This document shows, one piece after another, positions 10,649 through 22,759 of a stretch of DNA of 64,000 nt. Source of the DNA: Solanum dulcamara (Eukaryota > Streptophyta > Magnoliopsida > Solanales > Solanaceae); the NCBI RefSeq assembly GCF_947179165.1, contig NC_077238.1, positions 60,371,257 to 60,435,256 on the forward strand. The letters are read 5' to 3'. The translations under genes and the position numbers were made by a program. The notes beneath the pieces are model-generated. The model was not told where the DNA came from, made no database searches, and saw nothing but the letters and a program-made list of their open reading frames with translations. Numbering within the stretch: the stretch's first letter is position 1; every line of letters begins with the position of its first letter.

Positions 10649-11935
10649 TTATTTAAATTCTTGAATCATTAGACGAGACAGTTCATTTATCGAGATTCCA
10701 AGTTCCTTCACAATGCGAATAAGGAGAATATTAACCCCAGATCCATCATCCACCATGATCCTATTTACTTTATGTCCACGCACAAAACCTACCATATATA
10801 AAAGATGAGTATGCAATACTTCACCCAATAAAAAATCATCATTAGTGAATGTAAACTTCGCATCACAAGTGTCCACTTCTTCAGAGTGAGACTTGATAGG
10901 GCCTTCATGTGATGGAAGTAATGATGGCGATGAGTCTTTTCCCATTGTCTCTTCTTTATCAATGTTACAACACGAGGCCTTGGTGTCACAATGAGAAATC
11001 TTTTTACGAAACCAACTTGGCAAGAATTCTTCTAATGTCACCGGAGAATGTTGCTTTTGATAGTAATTCCCCCCAACTTTTGACTTCTTCATATTCTTCT
11101 TTACCCTTTTAGTTTTAGGTAGTTTCTTCATTTTTGCTCTTGTCACTTGCTTACTTGGTTCTCTTTTCAAGCTCGTTTTACAACGTCTTCGTTGTGTTAC
11201 TACAATCCATCCTTCATCATCAATATAAGCATCGCAAGATTGATTTTCCTCTAGAGGTTTATCTTCCCCTATTACTTCATTCATGAAGGGAATGAGCGAT
11301 GGTGTGTTAACGTCTATCGGCTCGAAGTCACCAAATTTAATCATTTTTATTAGTGATATGGCTAGGACATTGCCATCATCATGTATTTTGATAAAGTTGC
11401 ACAGAACTATGGGATTGAGTGAACCAAAAGTGATAAAGACTTGATTTGAACTCTCATTCTCGTCTTCAAGCAATATCTTTCCTTTACGGGCCAAGTCCAT
11501 GATCTTTTCCTTAAAGATAAAATACTTTTCAATCGGATGGCCCATCAAATGATGATATTTGCAGTAATTTAGATCATTAGTCCTCCCAGCTTTCTCTGGA
11601 TGCTTTATTTCAGGTAGCTCAAAGAGTTTTAATGCCAGAAGCTCTTCAAAAATTGATGGGACATCTAACTCCACGAAATGATACTCTTTCACCTGCATTT
11701 CCTTCAAAGTCAGTTTTCTACTAGCGTTATTCTGAAAAGTTATGGTCTTCACCCTTTGATTCTTGCTTAGATTTATAGCCACTTTCAAAGGCACTATATT
11801 AACATTCATCGACTCCTTATTTCCAAACTTAGGTGCCGATTTTCCTCCTTTCTTTACCTTGATTTTATCTTTTCCCTTGCGAGGCCCATAAATAAGTGGT
11901 CCTTCAATCCCGCTTGCAAACATGCTCAACTCCAT
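10649..11935 (-). pseudogene. Gag C-terminal part and protease start (Tat element)
   Basis: The 428-aa frame starts with MELSMFASGIEGP. It holds a zinc-knuckle-like stretch (CKYHHLMGHPIEKYF; the last Cys of the knuckle is absent), a basic region rich in Lys, then the aspartic protease active site VDDGSGVNILL near the C-terminus (codons near 10740). The frame stops soon after, so protease is cut. Gag packages the RNA; protease matures the polyprotein. Confidence 0.8.
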
Positions 11936-12666
11936 ATCATGAAACGTGTGGCTAATTCCTTAAATAATTTGGGTTTAATATCCTGTAGGATATAACGAAG
12001 TCCCCAACGCATTCCTTGAATACACATTTCTATCTCGGAAGTTTCACTAAGCCTATACTTACAATTGAGGCTTGCATTTTTCCATCGGTTGATAAACTCG
12101 ATGACAAGTTCATCTTCCCATTGACATGTATTTGTGAGTTCAACCATGCTCACAGTACGCCTTGTGGTATAAAAACGATTGAGAAATTCATGCTCAAGTT
12201 ATTCCTAAATATCAATAGAGCCAGCCTCAAGATCCGTATACCAGTCAAAGGCATTTCCTTGTAAGGAGCACACAAATTTCTTGACTAGATAATCTCCATA
12301 TATTCCAGCATTATTGCAAGTTTCAATAAAATGGGCAATGTGTTGCTTTGGATTTCCCTTTCTGTCAAATTGTTGAAATTTTGGAGGTTGATAACCTGCA
12401 GGCATCTTTAAAACATTGATTCTTGAAGTGTATGGTTTTGCATACGTAAATGATGACTTTGAAGAAACGTCATACTTATCTTTGATAGTTCCCATAATGA
12501 AGTCCTTCAGTTGATGAATGTGAATTCCTCCTTCAGTCGATACTTGCAGCTCATCACCCACATTTATGGGCTTTGTAACTGAATCTCCCTTTTCTTCTAT
12601 CATCGGACGTTTTCCAGATACATGACTTGAGTCCCCATCCATAACATTTTCAACTCTGTCCATCAA
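11926..12666 (-). pseudogene. Gag of the Tat element, N-terminal and capsid part
   Basis: Frame 12205-12666 includes MPAGYQPPKFQQFDRKGN and the gag-domain stretch FVCSLQGNAFDWYTDLE. It stops at 12205 and resumes in another frame at 12153 with MSMVELTNTCQWEDEL and INRWKNASLN. A helical segment (SLTKAIEGLTKYVQDQDN) lies before it at 12676-12735 behind a stop. At least two frame breaks inactivate gag. Confidence 0.8.
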
Positions 12667-12734
12667 CTTGAAGTTTCAATTATCCTGATCTTGCACATAT
12701 TTTGTTAGACCTTCAATTGCCTTTGTCAAACTCG

Positions 12735-12751
12735 CCACTGAGCGTGCCAAA
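12735..12751 (-). other. Primer binding site of the Tat element
   Basis: Minus strand TTTGGCACGCTCAGTGG starts 4 nt after the 5' LTR end (TGTATACA palindrome at 12755). The position is right for a tRNA primer site; I do not assign the tRNA with confidence. Confidence 0.6.
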
Positions 12752-12754
12752 ATT

Positions 12755-13789
12755 TGTATACAATAAATTTTTGAGCCAAAAAAATAAATAATCAAGAACG
12801 AAAAATTGGAGTAACAAAGTGTAATATTTGATTTCAAAATATAGTGCGTGTTACAATTTCTATGGTAATCCTCTGATTCTTCAAATAATATAAAGTATGT
12901 TGAACTTGAATTTGATTTAGAGTCATGGGCTTGAATAGCTTTATCTTCAATCTTCTTCTTCAAATTTGGATTTGAATTATTCATCACTAACACTTGCATG
13001 GTTGTGATGAGTAATAAATATGAACAAGTAACTTGATCTTGAATTTCTTGATATTTTCCTTTGTTCTTGATCTTGAACTTGAGTTTGAATTTGATTACTT
13101 GAACTTTGTAGCTTTATAGAAAATTTATGGCCTTTGATCCACGAACTCTCTTCTTGCTTCTTGAAAAAAAAAACCTCTGAGAATAATGAGGACCCCTATT
13201 TATAGTTGTAAGGAGTGGTATGAGGGTGTGATTTGATTGGTTGGTTTGAACTGACCAATCAGATTTCTTTGGTGAAGAGTTTTAATTTGATTGGTCAAAA
13301 CATGTCAAATATACACGTGACATTATTCTAGCAGCTCATTCAATTTGACTTATATTGCCACATAACTTCGACACATGGTATGATTTTAGTGGCTCATTTA
13401 ATTTGACTTAGATTGCCACCTAATTTTGGCACATGGTATGATTCTATTGGCTCATTTAATTTGACTTGGATTGCCATATAACTTTGACACGTGGTGTGAT
13501 TGTAGTGGCTCATTTAATTTGACTTGGATTGTCACATAACTTTGACACATGACATGATTCTAATGACTCATTTAATTTGACTTGGATTGCCATATAACTT
13601 TGACACGTGATGTGATTTTAGTGGCTCATTTAATTTGACTTGGATTGTCACATAACTTTGACACATGGTGTGCTTTTAGTGGATCATTTATTTGACTTGG
13701 ATTGCCATATCATTTGGACTATTTTCTTGAATTTAATATAGTCCAAATTAATTTATGGATTTAAATCCAATATAATTTTAATGTTTACA
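12755..13789 (-). repeat. 5' LTR of the Tat element (1035 bp)
   Basis: On the minus strand it runs from TGTAAACATT (13789) to TTGTATACA (12755), so it is bounded by TG and CA. It contains 58-bp tandem repeats in U3 and TATTTATAG near 13197-13205. The part that can be compared with the 3' LTR differs at 13 of 322 positions. Confidence 0.9.
13353..13700 (-). repeat. 58-bp tandem repeats in the LTR (5' copy)
   Basis: GATTGCCA-type starts fall at 13353, 13411, 13469, 13527, 13585, 13643 and 13700, i.e. six units. They match those at 1-234. Confidence 0.92.
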
Positions 13790-14108
13790 GTAAGTAAGAA
13801 AAATATTTCTCAAGAGTATTTATATGTCATCTATTGGGTAGGTGATAGGAGACAATAAACTTGAAATATCATTTATACAATTTATTTTTCATATTTGTAG
13901 TAGGAAAGTCATTTTTATATTTTTAAGGAACTTTTTCCAAACATAGAAAAATTTAAAAATATTTCCTACATTGCAAAACCATTCTATTTAACTTCTTAAT
14001 TGTGTTGTTGGTTGATGAGATAATATATGCTTCTTCTGTTCTAATTTATATGATTCATTTAACTTGATACGATATTTAAGAGAAAAAAAACAATGTGGTA
14101 CTTTTAGA
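13790..14108. other. AT-rich spacer between the Tat and hAT elements
   Basis: No ORF or repeat of note. The last 8 bp (14101-14108, CTTTTAGA) are the left target duplication of the hAT element. Confidence 0.6.
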
Positions 14109-14113
14109 TATGG

Positions 14114-14280
14114 GTGTTGATGGTTCGGTTTGGGTCAGTTATTGATTAAAATCATAACCAAACTAATTTAATTGGTTTTTAAATGTCTAAAACCATAACC
14201 AAATCAAGTAAAATAATAACCACCGGTTTAGTTATTGTCGGTTTGGTTTGGTTTTTTGGTTTATGACTAGCCGAGACAAT
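14114..14280. repeat. hAT left subterminal repeats
   Basis: Repeated GGTTTGG / AACCAAA motifs on both strands, matched by a similar block at 18735-18910. Such subterminal clusters are typical transposase-binding regions. Confidence 0.65.
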
Positions 14281-14289
14281 TCAAATATT

Positions 14290-16020
14290 CTTTCTCTATA
14301 TTCTTCAAATTTCTTATGAAGCTCTTTTTTCCCACACGGCCCACAAGGGCAAACTTTGCTTCGTATTGAGGAAAAGACATTATGATGGCAAATCAGGTGG
14401 ACCAAACTTACAACGCAGTTCAGATTTAAAAGAACAAGTCAAACAGAAGTTCTAAAATACAAACAACTTTGTCCATTAAAATAAAAAAAATTACATATTT
14501 AAACTAAACTAACTAGAGAATCCATAATATAATCAAAAGTACTTCGACCTTGTTCCTTTGCTTTAGCTCCAAAGTCCAAACTAATCAATGCTCAAAACAG
14601 TGCCCGGATAATTTGCAAAACAAATCACGATATTAGGTATTAAATGTCTAAAAATATAAAGGTATAGTAGCTCAATCAACAAATATAGCAAAAACTTTGC
14701 CCCAAAACTTAAAGTGCAACTGAAAAAAATTTAACAGCAGCAGCACAACTGAATAATTTAGAGTGTTGTGGTGTTGTGCTGCTGACACTAAAGACCTACA
14801 AAACTTTATATTTGGAGTTCTCTCCTTGTTTGCTTCTTTTGTGCAGGTACATCCAGGACCTGCAGTATCCAAAAAGGTGCAGCTGGACTTAAACAGCACC
14901 TAACAAGCTGCAACAACTTGTAGCACTGCAACATTTGAGAAGGATCAAACTAGGGAGAGATGCAGCATACATTGCAGACCTGCAACAGATTATCCAATTC
15001 ATGCAGTGCTTTTAATACAAATATTATCCAAAGATTTTTTCAAGTACTCTAATCAGCATGTACCTGGAAGCTCAAGAAGCTACAATATGACCCCCCATGG
15101 TGTTCTCCATCACCACCAAACTTCAAACAACTTGAAGAATCCAAGAACTATAGCTTGGTTCATCCAAGAGCTGCTGAACAAGCTGACCAACACCATCAAC
15201 AAATTCTAAGATTTCCAATGGACACCGCAGACTTGTAGTGCTGCAGTAGTTGATCCAATTCATAGAGTTTTCCATATCCAAAGGGAGCACTACATGGTGC
15301 AAACACCTTGCAGCAACTCTCAACAACCTGTAACATATTGCAGAGCTGCAATATCCACAACAATAGCACCCAACAACCTTCAACACCTTGCAGAGCTGCA
15401 ACAAGATGCAATATCCAACAATAAATTCTTCAACTACATAGCAACAACTTTAGTATCCAACAACTGTAACATCTTCAGCAACCAATAATTACAATAACTT
15501 CAGCATCTAACATTAGTTGAGATACTCTTGGAGTTTTTTAATTTGTAGAAACAACCTCATGAAGCTTCTCAAATAATGCAGAGATGCAGCACCCAGCAAC
15601 AACAACCTCCAACAACCTTCAACAACATGTACCTCAACTAAACAACCACCTACACAGTTCCAACACAACCATACTTAGAACCTGCAACATTTAACAACTA
15701 GCAGCAACCTGCAGATCTGCAACAATGGATCAAATGAAGAAGGAATTTTTTTTCTAAATTCAGCACAGTTCAGCAGTGGCAGCAGCACTGCTGAAACTAT
15801 GCCAGCATCACAGTTCAGCAGCAGCAACTCAGTTTTGAGCTCTCAATATTAAAGTATAGCAACACATATTAAAGTGGCAACAATCAACTAAAATACCATA
15901 GAAAGCTCAAAGTTTCAATAACTATCTTTCTAAGATAGTAATTTACAGCAAGTGAAACAAATATTCATATAGTTAATTATGTAAAATTACCTTTTTCAGT
16001 GATCTCAAAATTTTGAATTT
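14290..16020. repeat. Non-coding hAT half rich in CTGCAACA/CAACAACC motifs
   Basis: Between about 14690 and 15840 the words TGCAGC, CTGCAACA and CAACAACC recur dozens of times without a fixed period. The small ORFs here are low-complexity shadows of these words. Confidence 0.6.
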
Positions 16021-16029
16021 CTTCTAAAA

Positions 16030-18120
16030 GGTCTTCAAGCTAGCATTCTTTAGATGTTGACTGCAACCATTATTGACAACAAACAAGAGCTTCAGCCATC
16101 TTTGTAGATAGAGAACTTCAATAACAATCAAGTATCGGATTACCGGTGCTAAAAGCTGATTTCGAGGCAACAATAGATCTAGGAATAGAAAGCACATCTC
16201 TTGCAATCCTAGAAACAATAGGATATCTTTCAGATGAAGATTTACACCAAGTCAAGATATTGAAATCCTTAATCTTCTCCAGATCATCCATCAAATACTT
16301 TTCAAGATTAGACTTATTATCAACATTATTCTCATTTTCAAGAAATTTCTCCTATTGCGATTGCCACACATCAGAACTATTGATTGCACTAATTTGACTC
16401 ATCACACTAGTTTGATCTCCACTATTTTCACTGGAAGGCCTAGAAATAGAATTCTTATAATGACTATACAAGCGAGTTAAAGTGTTCACCACTTTAGTAG
16501 ACTTTTCATTTCCCTCCACAGGATCATAAAAATTATTAAAAAGAAACTTCACATACTTCATTTTGTTGCGAGGATCCAACACAACGACAACAAATAACAA
16601 CATGTTCATATCCTCAAAATTACCCCATTATTTATCAAACTTAATTTTCATCTTCCTAGCCATATCAGTCAAAATTGAATCTTTACAATTCGAATATTTG
16701 ACAATTATGCTTTGAAGATTAAAAACTCATGAAAGAAACAATTTGAAGTAACATGCAAAGTACTCAAAAACTTCAAAGTGGTTTTATAGAAAATCTCAAA
16801 AAACTTGAGAAAGACTTTCACATTCTTCCAATCTTTCGAAGATGAATGCATTGATGTTCCACTCAATCAAGACAATAGTTAAAGTACTTATGATCATCAA
16901 TATACATTCATGAAAAGGCTTTTTCAAATTGTACAGCTGTATTTAACATCAAGTATGTAGAGTTCTACCTCGTCTCAACATCCATACACAAAAGGCCTTG
17001 GGTGTCTAGTTTTAACTTCTCAACATATGACTTATAGGAAGCAGATCTTGCAGGAGAAGCCTTAACATATTTCACAGCACTTCTTTTTCGAGAAATAGAC
17101 TCATTTTGTTCACTCAATCCTTCTTTTACAATCAAATTCAAGATATGAGCATTACACCGAACGTGTAAAAAAATTATTTCCCAAGATGACACCATTCCAA
17201 TCATTAATTCTCCCTTTCAAGTACCTAATTGAAGCATCATTAGCTGATGCATTATCTAGTATCACCGTGAATATGTTCTCGATCTTCCAGTCTAACAAAC
17301 AAGCTTCAATTTCTTTTGCAATTGTCTCACCCTTATGATCTGGAGTTTGAAAAAATTTAAGTTTTTTTTTTGCAAATTCCACTGATCATCAATTCAGTGA
17401 GCAGTAATGACCATATAAGTCAAATTTTGGATTGACGTCCATGTGTTGCTAGTAAGACAAATACGTTGATCTTTAACAAGCCTTTTAAACTTTTGTTTCT
17501 CTTCTTCATAATTTTTTAAACATTGTCTAGGAACAGTAATATGAGAAGGTAACTCAAAATTAGGCAAAACAACCGCCATTAGCCTCTTAAAGCCTTCCCC
17601 CTCAACGACTCTAAATGGTTTTTCATCTATTATAACAAACTCGGCAATGACCCTTCTAACTTCGACAACATTATAAATAAACTTTTCCAAACCTCCTTGC
17701 CCCCCTCTTTTAATAGGTTTAATATTGAGTGTTGTCTACTTCCTATCAATGGTCTTAAAATGGTATTTCTCATACTTGTTAAGCAAATATCCCCAAAGAT
17801 TAGAAGTCCCATAATTAAAAAGGGAAAGCCAAGTCTTTAGGGCAGTACTTGTATTTTGCCCATAATTCTCCCATTTTATTAGTAAACTGTGTGTAATAAT
17901 CCCAAATTTCAGATGTTCTTCTACCATTATCCTTAGGGCTAGGGTCTCGACTACAAGGAGTAGTTCTTTTCTGCTTTTTAGGAGGTTTACACACTGAAGA
18001 AGTATTAGGAGCATAACCATGTGCTTGAGTTATAGTAGATGTTGGTGTTACTGAACTATCTTTAGGAAGCTCCAAATGGTCAACCTCCAAATCTTCAACC
18101 TCTGTAGCTGTCATTTTCAT
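16030..18120 (-). pseudogene. hAT-family transposase, decayed (RICESLEEPER-like)
   Basis: On the minus strand the pieces appear in transposase order. The N-terminus at 18120 has a BED-finger-like region (SEIWDYYTQF at about residue 70). Then come FVIIDEKPFRVVEGEGFKRL (17560-17640), TPDHKGETIAKEIEACL and LDNASANDASIRYL (17220-17350), FLHVRCNAHILNLIVKEGL (17110-17170), VVLDPRNKMKYVKF (16550-16590) and a C-terminal hAT dimerisation region around 16080-16250. The pieces lie in different frames with several stops, so the protein is not made. Intact relatives cut and paste the element; some domesticated plant relatives are host genes, but this one shows no sign of that. Confidence 0.85.
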
Positions 18121-18734
18121 CTGAAAAATATTAGAAGTTTAGGAACCATTCGGACAAGAAAAAATAAAGGTAAAAATTTGAAATAGAAAAGGAAACAACT
18201 TAAGTTAAAATCAAGTAGCTAGCAAAGAAAACAACTTAAAATCAACTTAAACATTCGAAACAGAAAAGGAAATAATTGAAACATTCGAAACAAAAAAGGA
18301 AACAACTTAAATCAACTTAAAATTCAAAAAATTTCTTACAAACCTTCTCAAAATTTGACAATTTTGTATTGAGGAGTTGAGGTTGCTCTTGAGCCTTTAC
18401 TGTTACTGTGACTTTGTGCGAACTGAGAAACCAATGTAAGTTTCTGCTTCTTAGGCTGGAACTTGGAAGTAGAACAAAATTGTAAAAGGAAAAGAGAGTA
18501 GGGTTGTTAAGTTTTAACTTTTACAGTTTTACCCTTATGCAGCTGCTTAGTGCTTATTAGAATTTAGAATTGGGCTTGAGAGTTGGACTTGGACTGTTGG
18601 ACATATTCTTTTAAGACATGAGCCTTAAAAATAAGTAGATCAAAATTAAATTAATAATTAAAAGGTATAAAATGTCTTTAATTATTTATCAAAAGTTAAT
18701 ATTATACATATAAATAATTATAAATTTTATGCAT

Positions 18735-18910
18735 ATAATTATCAATTTGGTTCGGTTATTTATTCGGTTATTTTTTACTATAACCATAACCAAACGAAAT
18801 ATTATCGATTTTTTAAATTTAAAACCAAACCAAACCAAACCAAATGTCGGTTTTTTTATTCGATTTGATTATATTTTTGGTTTGATTTTGGTTTAAACCA
18901 AAATTGTGAA
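18735..18910. repeat. hAT right subterminal repeats
   Basis: Inverted copies of the AACCAAAC / GGTTTGG motifs, including three adjacent ACCAA units near 18823-18840. Confidence 0.65.
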
Positions 18911-18922
18911 CAACCCTACTTT

Positions 18923-19195
18923 TGTTATAAATTAACTAACTTGACAATTTTATAAAGGAAGAAGAACAAGAGAATATGTATATAGAAAATATTAATAGAG
19001 AGAGTAGTAATATAGAGAGAGTAATAGTAATTATCTTCTTTTATGTGTTTTGTGTATTTTTACATTGAAGTTTAAGGCTATATTTATAGCCATATTTACA
19101 AGTGGAGGAAAATATTAGTGGGTAATTTACCCACTTAAAAGTAAATGGACTATCCACCATTTTAAGTGGACAACCATTTTACTTGGTTGATAATA
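18923..19195 (-). repeat. 3' LTR of the copia element
   Basis: Minus strand starts TATTATCAACC and ends TTTATAACA. The start is TA rather than TG in both copies. Confidence 0.93.
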
Positions 19196-19204
19196 CTCCC
19201 CCTT
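19196..19204 (-). other. Polypurine tract of the copia element
   Basis: Minus strand AAGGGGGAG directly precedes the 3' LTR. Confidence 0.85.
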
Positions 19205-19223
19205 GGATGTCCACGAGAAATGT

Positions 19224-19478
19224 GTCTCGTTAAAACTTTACAAAAAATAAAATAATATACATTGTTATTTTGAACATCCATAAATGTTGTGCCTCGTTAA
19301 AACCTTATTAGGAAAAATCTAGTGGGAAAAAGCCTAATGAAGGAAAAAGAGTACACACATCTGATAATATGACTTGAGTGCTGCCTCATTAAAAACCTTA
19401 TCAGGAAAACCCAGTAGGACAAAACCTTGACTAAGGGAAAAAGAGTACACCGCGTATTTTGCTCCCCTGATGAAAATA
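19224..19478. repeat. Direct repeats in the copia 3' untranslated region
   Basis: A block starting G(C/T)CTCGTTAAAAC occurs at 19224, 19291 and 19383; the last two also share the GGAAAAAGAGTACAC tail. Confidence 0.75.
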
Positions 19479-20009
19479 TCACTTAATATCTCGAAGACGG
19501 CGCATTCCAATTTTGTATCTCATTTTCTCAAAGGTTGAAATTGGCAATGCTTTGGTGAACATATCCGCCAAATTGTCACTTGAATAAATTTGTTGGACAT
19601 CTATTTCACCCTTCTTTTGAAGATCATGAGTGAAAAGGAATTTTGGTGAAATATGTTTTGTTCTGTCTCCTTTGATGTATCCTCCCTTCAGTTGAACTAT
19701 ACATGCAGCATTGTCTTCATACAATATTGTTGGAGCGTCTTTTGTCAAAGAAAGACCACATGTTTCTTGAATGTGTTGAGTTATTGATCTTAACCAAACA
19801 TATTCTCGACTTGCTTCATGAATGGCTATTATCTCTGCATGATTTGAGGAAGTGGCAACCATAGTTTGCTTTGTTGAACGCCATGATATAGCTGTACCAT
19901 CACATGTAAATAAATAGCCTGTTTGCGACCGACCTTTATGGGGATCAGATAAATATCCCGCATCTGCATAACCGATCAATAGTGACGTGGAATCATTTGA
20001 GTAAAACAA
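19479..20009 (-). pseudogene. Copia RNase H
   Basis: The 176-aa open frame has the catalytic YADAGYLSDPHKGRSQTG start, ISWRSTKQTMVATSS, YEDNAACI and TKHISPKFLFTHDL, ending with a normal C-terminus before the 3' UTR. It is intact in itself but separated from RT by a stop at 20010, so it belongs to a broken polyprotein. Confidence 0.88.
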
Positions 20010-21095
20010 TCACATATCAATGGTACCTCGAAGGTATCCGAATATATGATTAATTCCATTCCAGTGTCTTCGTATTGGGGAAGAACTAAATCTTGCTAAC
20101 AAGTTTATCGAGAAAGCTATATCTGGTCTAGAATTGTTGGCAAGATACATTAATGCACCAATTGCACTAAGGTATGGTATTTCAGCACCAATAAGTTCTT
20201 CATCATTTTCATAAGGTCGAAATGGATCTGTATTAATATCAAGAGATCTCACAACCATTGGAGTACTCAATGGGTGTACTTTATCCATATAAAATCTCTT
20301 TAAAATATTTTCAGTATATGTTGACTGATGGACAAATATACCATTTGTAAAATGTTCAATTTGTAGACCAAGACAAAATTTTGTCTTTCCAAGGTCTTTC
20401 ATTTCAAACTCCCTTTTCAGACATTTTACTGCCTTTGAAAGTTCTTCTGGAGTTCCAATAATATTCAAATCATCAACATATACTGCTATTATGACAAATT
20501 CAGATCCAGACCTTCTCATAAAGACACAAGGGCAAATTTGATCATTTTTATATCCTTATTTTAGCAAATATTCGCTAAGACGATTGTACCACATTCGCCC
20601 TGATTGTTTCAACCCGTATAAGGATTTCTGAAGTTTTATTGAGCAATTTTCTCGAGAATCCTTATACGCTTCAGGCACTTTGAACCCTTCGAGAATTTTC
20701 ATAAAAATGTCGTGGTCCAATAAGCCATATAAATAGGCAGTGACCACGTCCATTAAGTGCATTTCAAGCTTTTCATGAACTGTCAAATTCATTAGATACC
20801 TGAAAGTAATTGCATCCACCACAGGAGAATATGTTTCCATATAGTCAATGCCAGGTCTTTGCGAAAAACCTTGGGCTACAAGTCATGCTTTATATCTTAC
20901 GACTTCACCCTTTTCATTTCGTTTACGCACAAAAACCCATTTGTGCCCTACAATATCATTTTGGTTCCATCGTTTTCCTGTAGAGACATAACTTATTGAG
21001 ATTTCTTTATTCTCATTATTTTCAGGTACTTGGACCTCGTTGGTAGTATCACCATTTGTTGTGTCTCTGGGCTCTACTTGAGCACTCGCCTCCAA
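20010..21095 (-). pseudogene. Copia reverse transcriptase
   Basis: Three consecutive open segments in order: 20883-21095 (ending HKWVFVRKRNEKGEVVRYKA), 20556-20840 (METYSPVVDAITFRYLM ... KSLYGLKQSGRMWYNRL) and 20010-20519 with the catalytic IIAVYVDDLNIIG. Stops at about 20882 and 20555 break it. The active-site Asp pair is kept. Confidence 0.88.
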
Positions 21096-21392
21096 ATTAT
21101 GATCATCTTGATCATTTATTTCTTTCCTTTTTCGAGGATTTTTATCTTTGGAACCAAATGGTCTTCCACGTTTTAAGCGTGGCCTAGACTCATTTCCCTG
21201 AACAAGTTGTCCTACCGGAACATCAACTCGAACTTGAGCATTAGCAGCTGGGATATGCTATTTAGTAATCCGTGGAAGGTTAGTAAATGCATCCGACAGT
21301 TGATTTGCAATATTCTGCAAATAAATCATCTTTTGAACTTCTTGCTCACATTTATTTGTTCGAGGATCTAAATAAGATAGTGACAATGAATT

Positions 21393-22735
21393 TCAATCTA
21401 TCTCACTTTTCAACTGCTTATGTTCTCCCCCTAATGTTGGGTATACTGATTCATCAAAATAACAATTAGCGAATCTTATCGTAAATAAATCTCCAGTCAT
21501 AGGTTCCAGATATTTTATAATAGAAGGAGATTCATACCCAACATATATTACCAACCTTCTTTGGGGACCCATCTTTGTGCGGTGCGGTGGAGCAATTGGG
21601 ACATATACCGCACACCCAAATATTCTAATATGGGATATATTTGGCTTCCTTCCAAACGCCAATTGTAATGGGGAAAATTCATGATAATTTGTTGTCCTTA
21701 TGCGCACAAGTGCTGCTGCATGCAAAATAGCATACCCCCATACTGAAATAGGAAGTTTTGTCCTCATTAGCAATGGTCTAGCTATCAATTGGAGGCGTTT
21801 AATCAATGATTCTGCTAGACCATTTTGAGTATGTACATGAGCAACCGGATGCTCAACTTTTATTCCAACCGACATACAATAATCATTAAATGATTGAGAT
21901 ATAAATTCACCATCATTATCAAGACGAATTGTTTTTATTGCATAATCTGGAAATTGTGCTCTTAACCTTATAATTTGAGCTAACAATCTCGCAAAAGCCA
22001 TGTTGCAAGTTGATAATAAGCACACATGTGACCATCTTGTAGATGCATCTATCAAGACCATATAATATTTAAATGGTCCACATGAAGGGTGAATTGGCCC
22101 ACATATATCACCCTGTATATGTTTCAGAAACGCTGGGGATTCAATCCCAACCTTAGTTGCTGATGGTTTGATAATCAGTTTTCCTTGGGAACAACCAACA
22201 CAAGAGAATTCCTTAGATTGAAGAATTTTCTGATTCTTCAATGTGTGTCCATGTGAATTCTCAATAATTCTGCGCATCATATTATAACCAGGATGACCCA
22301 ACCGGTCATGCCAAATAATAAAATCATTAGAATCAGTAAATCTTTTGTTTACAATGGCATGTGATTCAACAGTACCAATATTTGTATGGTACAACCCAGA
22401 AGAAAGTGCAGGTAATTTTTCGTGCACAATTTTCTTCTCCATATTTATTGTAGTAATATAAAGGTATTCAACTTTTCCTTCATTTGCAGTCTCAATATGA
22501 TAGTCATTTTGGCGAATAACCTTGAAACGTAACAAGTTTCTTTGAGACTTACTACAATATAATGCATTATTAATTACCAATATCGTTCCTCCAGGTAGTA
22601 ATAAGGCTGCTTTTCCAGAGCCTTCAATCAATTTTGTACTACCAGATATTGTATTGACATAAGCCTTTTTCATAATCAAATGACAGAAATATTTCTTTTT
22701 TTTAATATCGTATGAGTTGTGGCACTATCCAAAAG
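21393..22735 (-). pseudogene. Copia protease end and integrase
   Basis: The protease active site LLDSATTHTIL lies at 22710-22735, in a frame that breaks before 22679. The 428-aa frame 21393-22679 then carries the HHCC zinc site (WHDRLGHPGYNMMRRI ... CVGCSQGK) and the catalytic triad: Asp in QGDICGPIHP, Asp in IRLDNDGEF and Glu in QNGLAESLIKRL. Integrase residues look intact. The region 21100-21392 to RT is broken. Confidence 0.87.
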
Positions 22736-22759
22736 ACACATATCTCCATTATTCATCTT

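Larger units (their letters stand above)
1..13789 (-). mobile_element. Ty3/gypsy retrotransposon, Tat lineage (3' LTR cut by window start)
   Basis: Read on the minus strand the order is 5' LTR (12755-13789), primer site, gag, protease, RT, RNase H, a second archaeal-type RNase H, integrase, long 3' non-coding region, polypurine tract and 3' LTR (1-322). A second RNase H between the first one and integrase is the hallmark of Tat/Ogre elements. The gag-pol frames are broken in many places, so the copy is not autonomous. Comparing positions 1-322 with 13468-13789 by eye gives 13 mismatches (about 4%), which implies a fairly young insertion. The left target duplication lies outside the window; the 5 bp beside the right end are GTAAG. 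A 2.4-kb solo LTR is nested at 1322-3684. Confidence 0.9.
14109..18918 (-). mobile_element. hAT DNA transposon, 4810 bp, 8-bp TSD CTTTTAGA
   Basis: The left end TATGGGTGTTGATGG and the inverted right end TAGGGTTGTTCACAA form imperfect terminal inverted repeats. The 8-bp TSD CTTTTAGA is at 14101-14108; the right copy is split by the later copia insertion and reads through at 24795-24802. The interior encodes a hAT transposase on the minus strand with many breaks. A repeat-rich non-coding half lies at 14290-16020. Confidence 0.85.

Noticed and set aside
15123..15488. Cys-rich small ORFs in the hAT element as secreted peptides
   Set aside because: The Cys and Leu come from repeated TGCAGC/GTTGCTG words read in several frames; no signal peptide with a consistent start.
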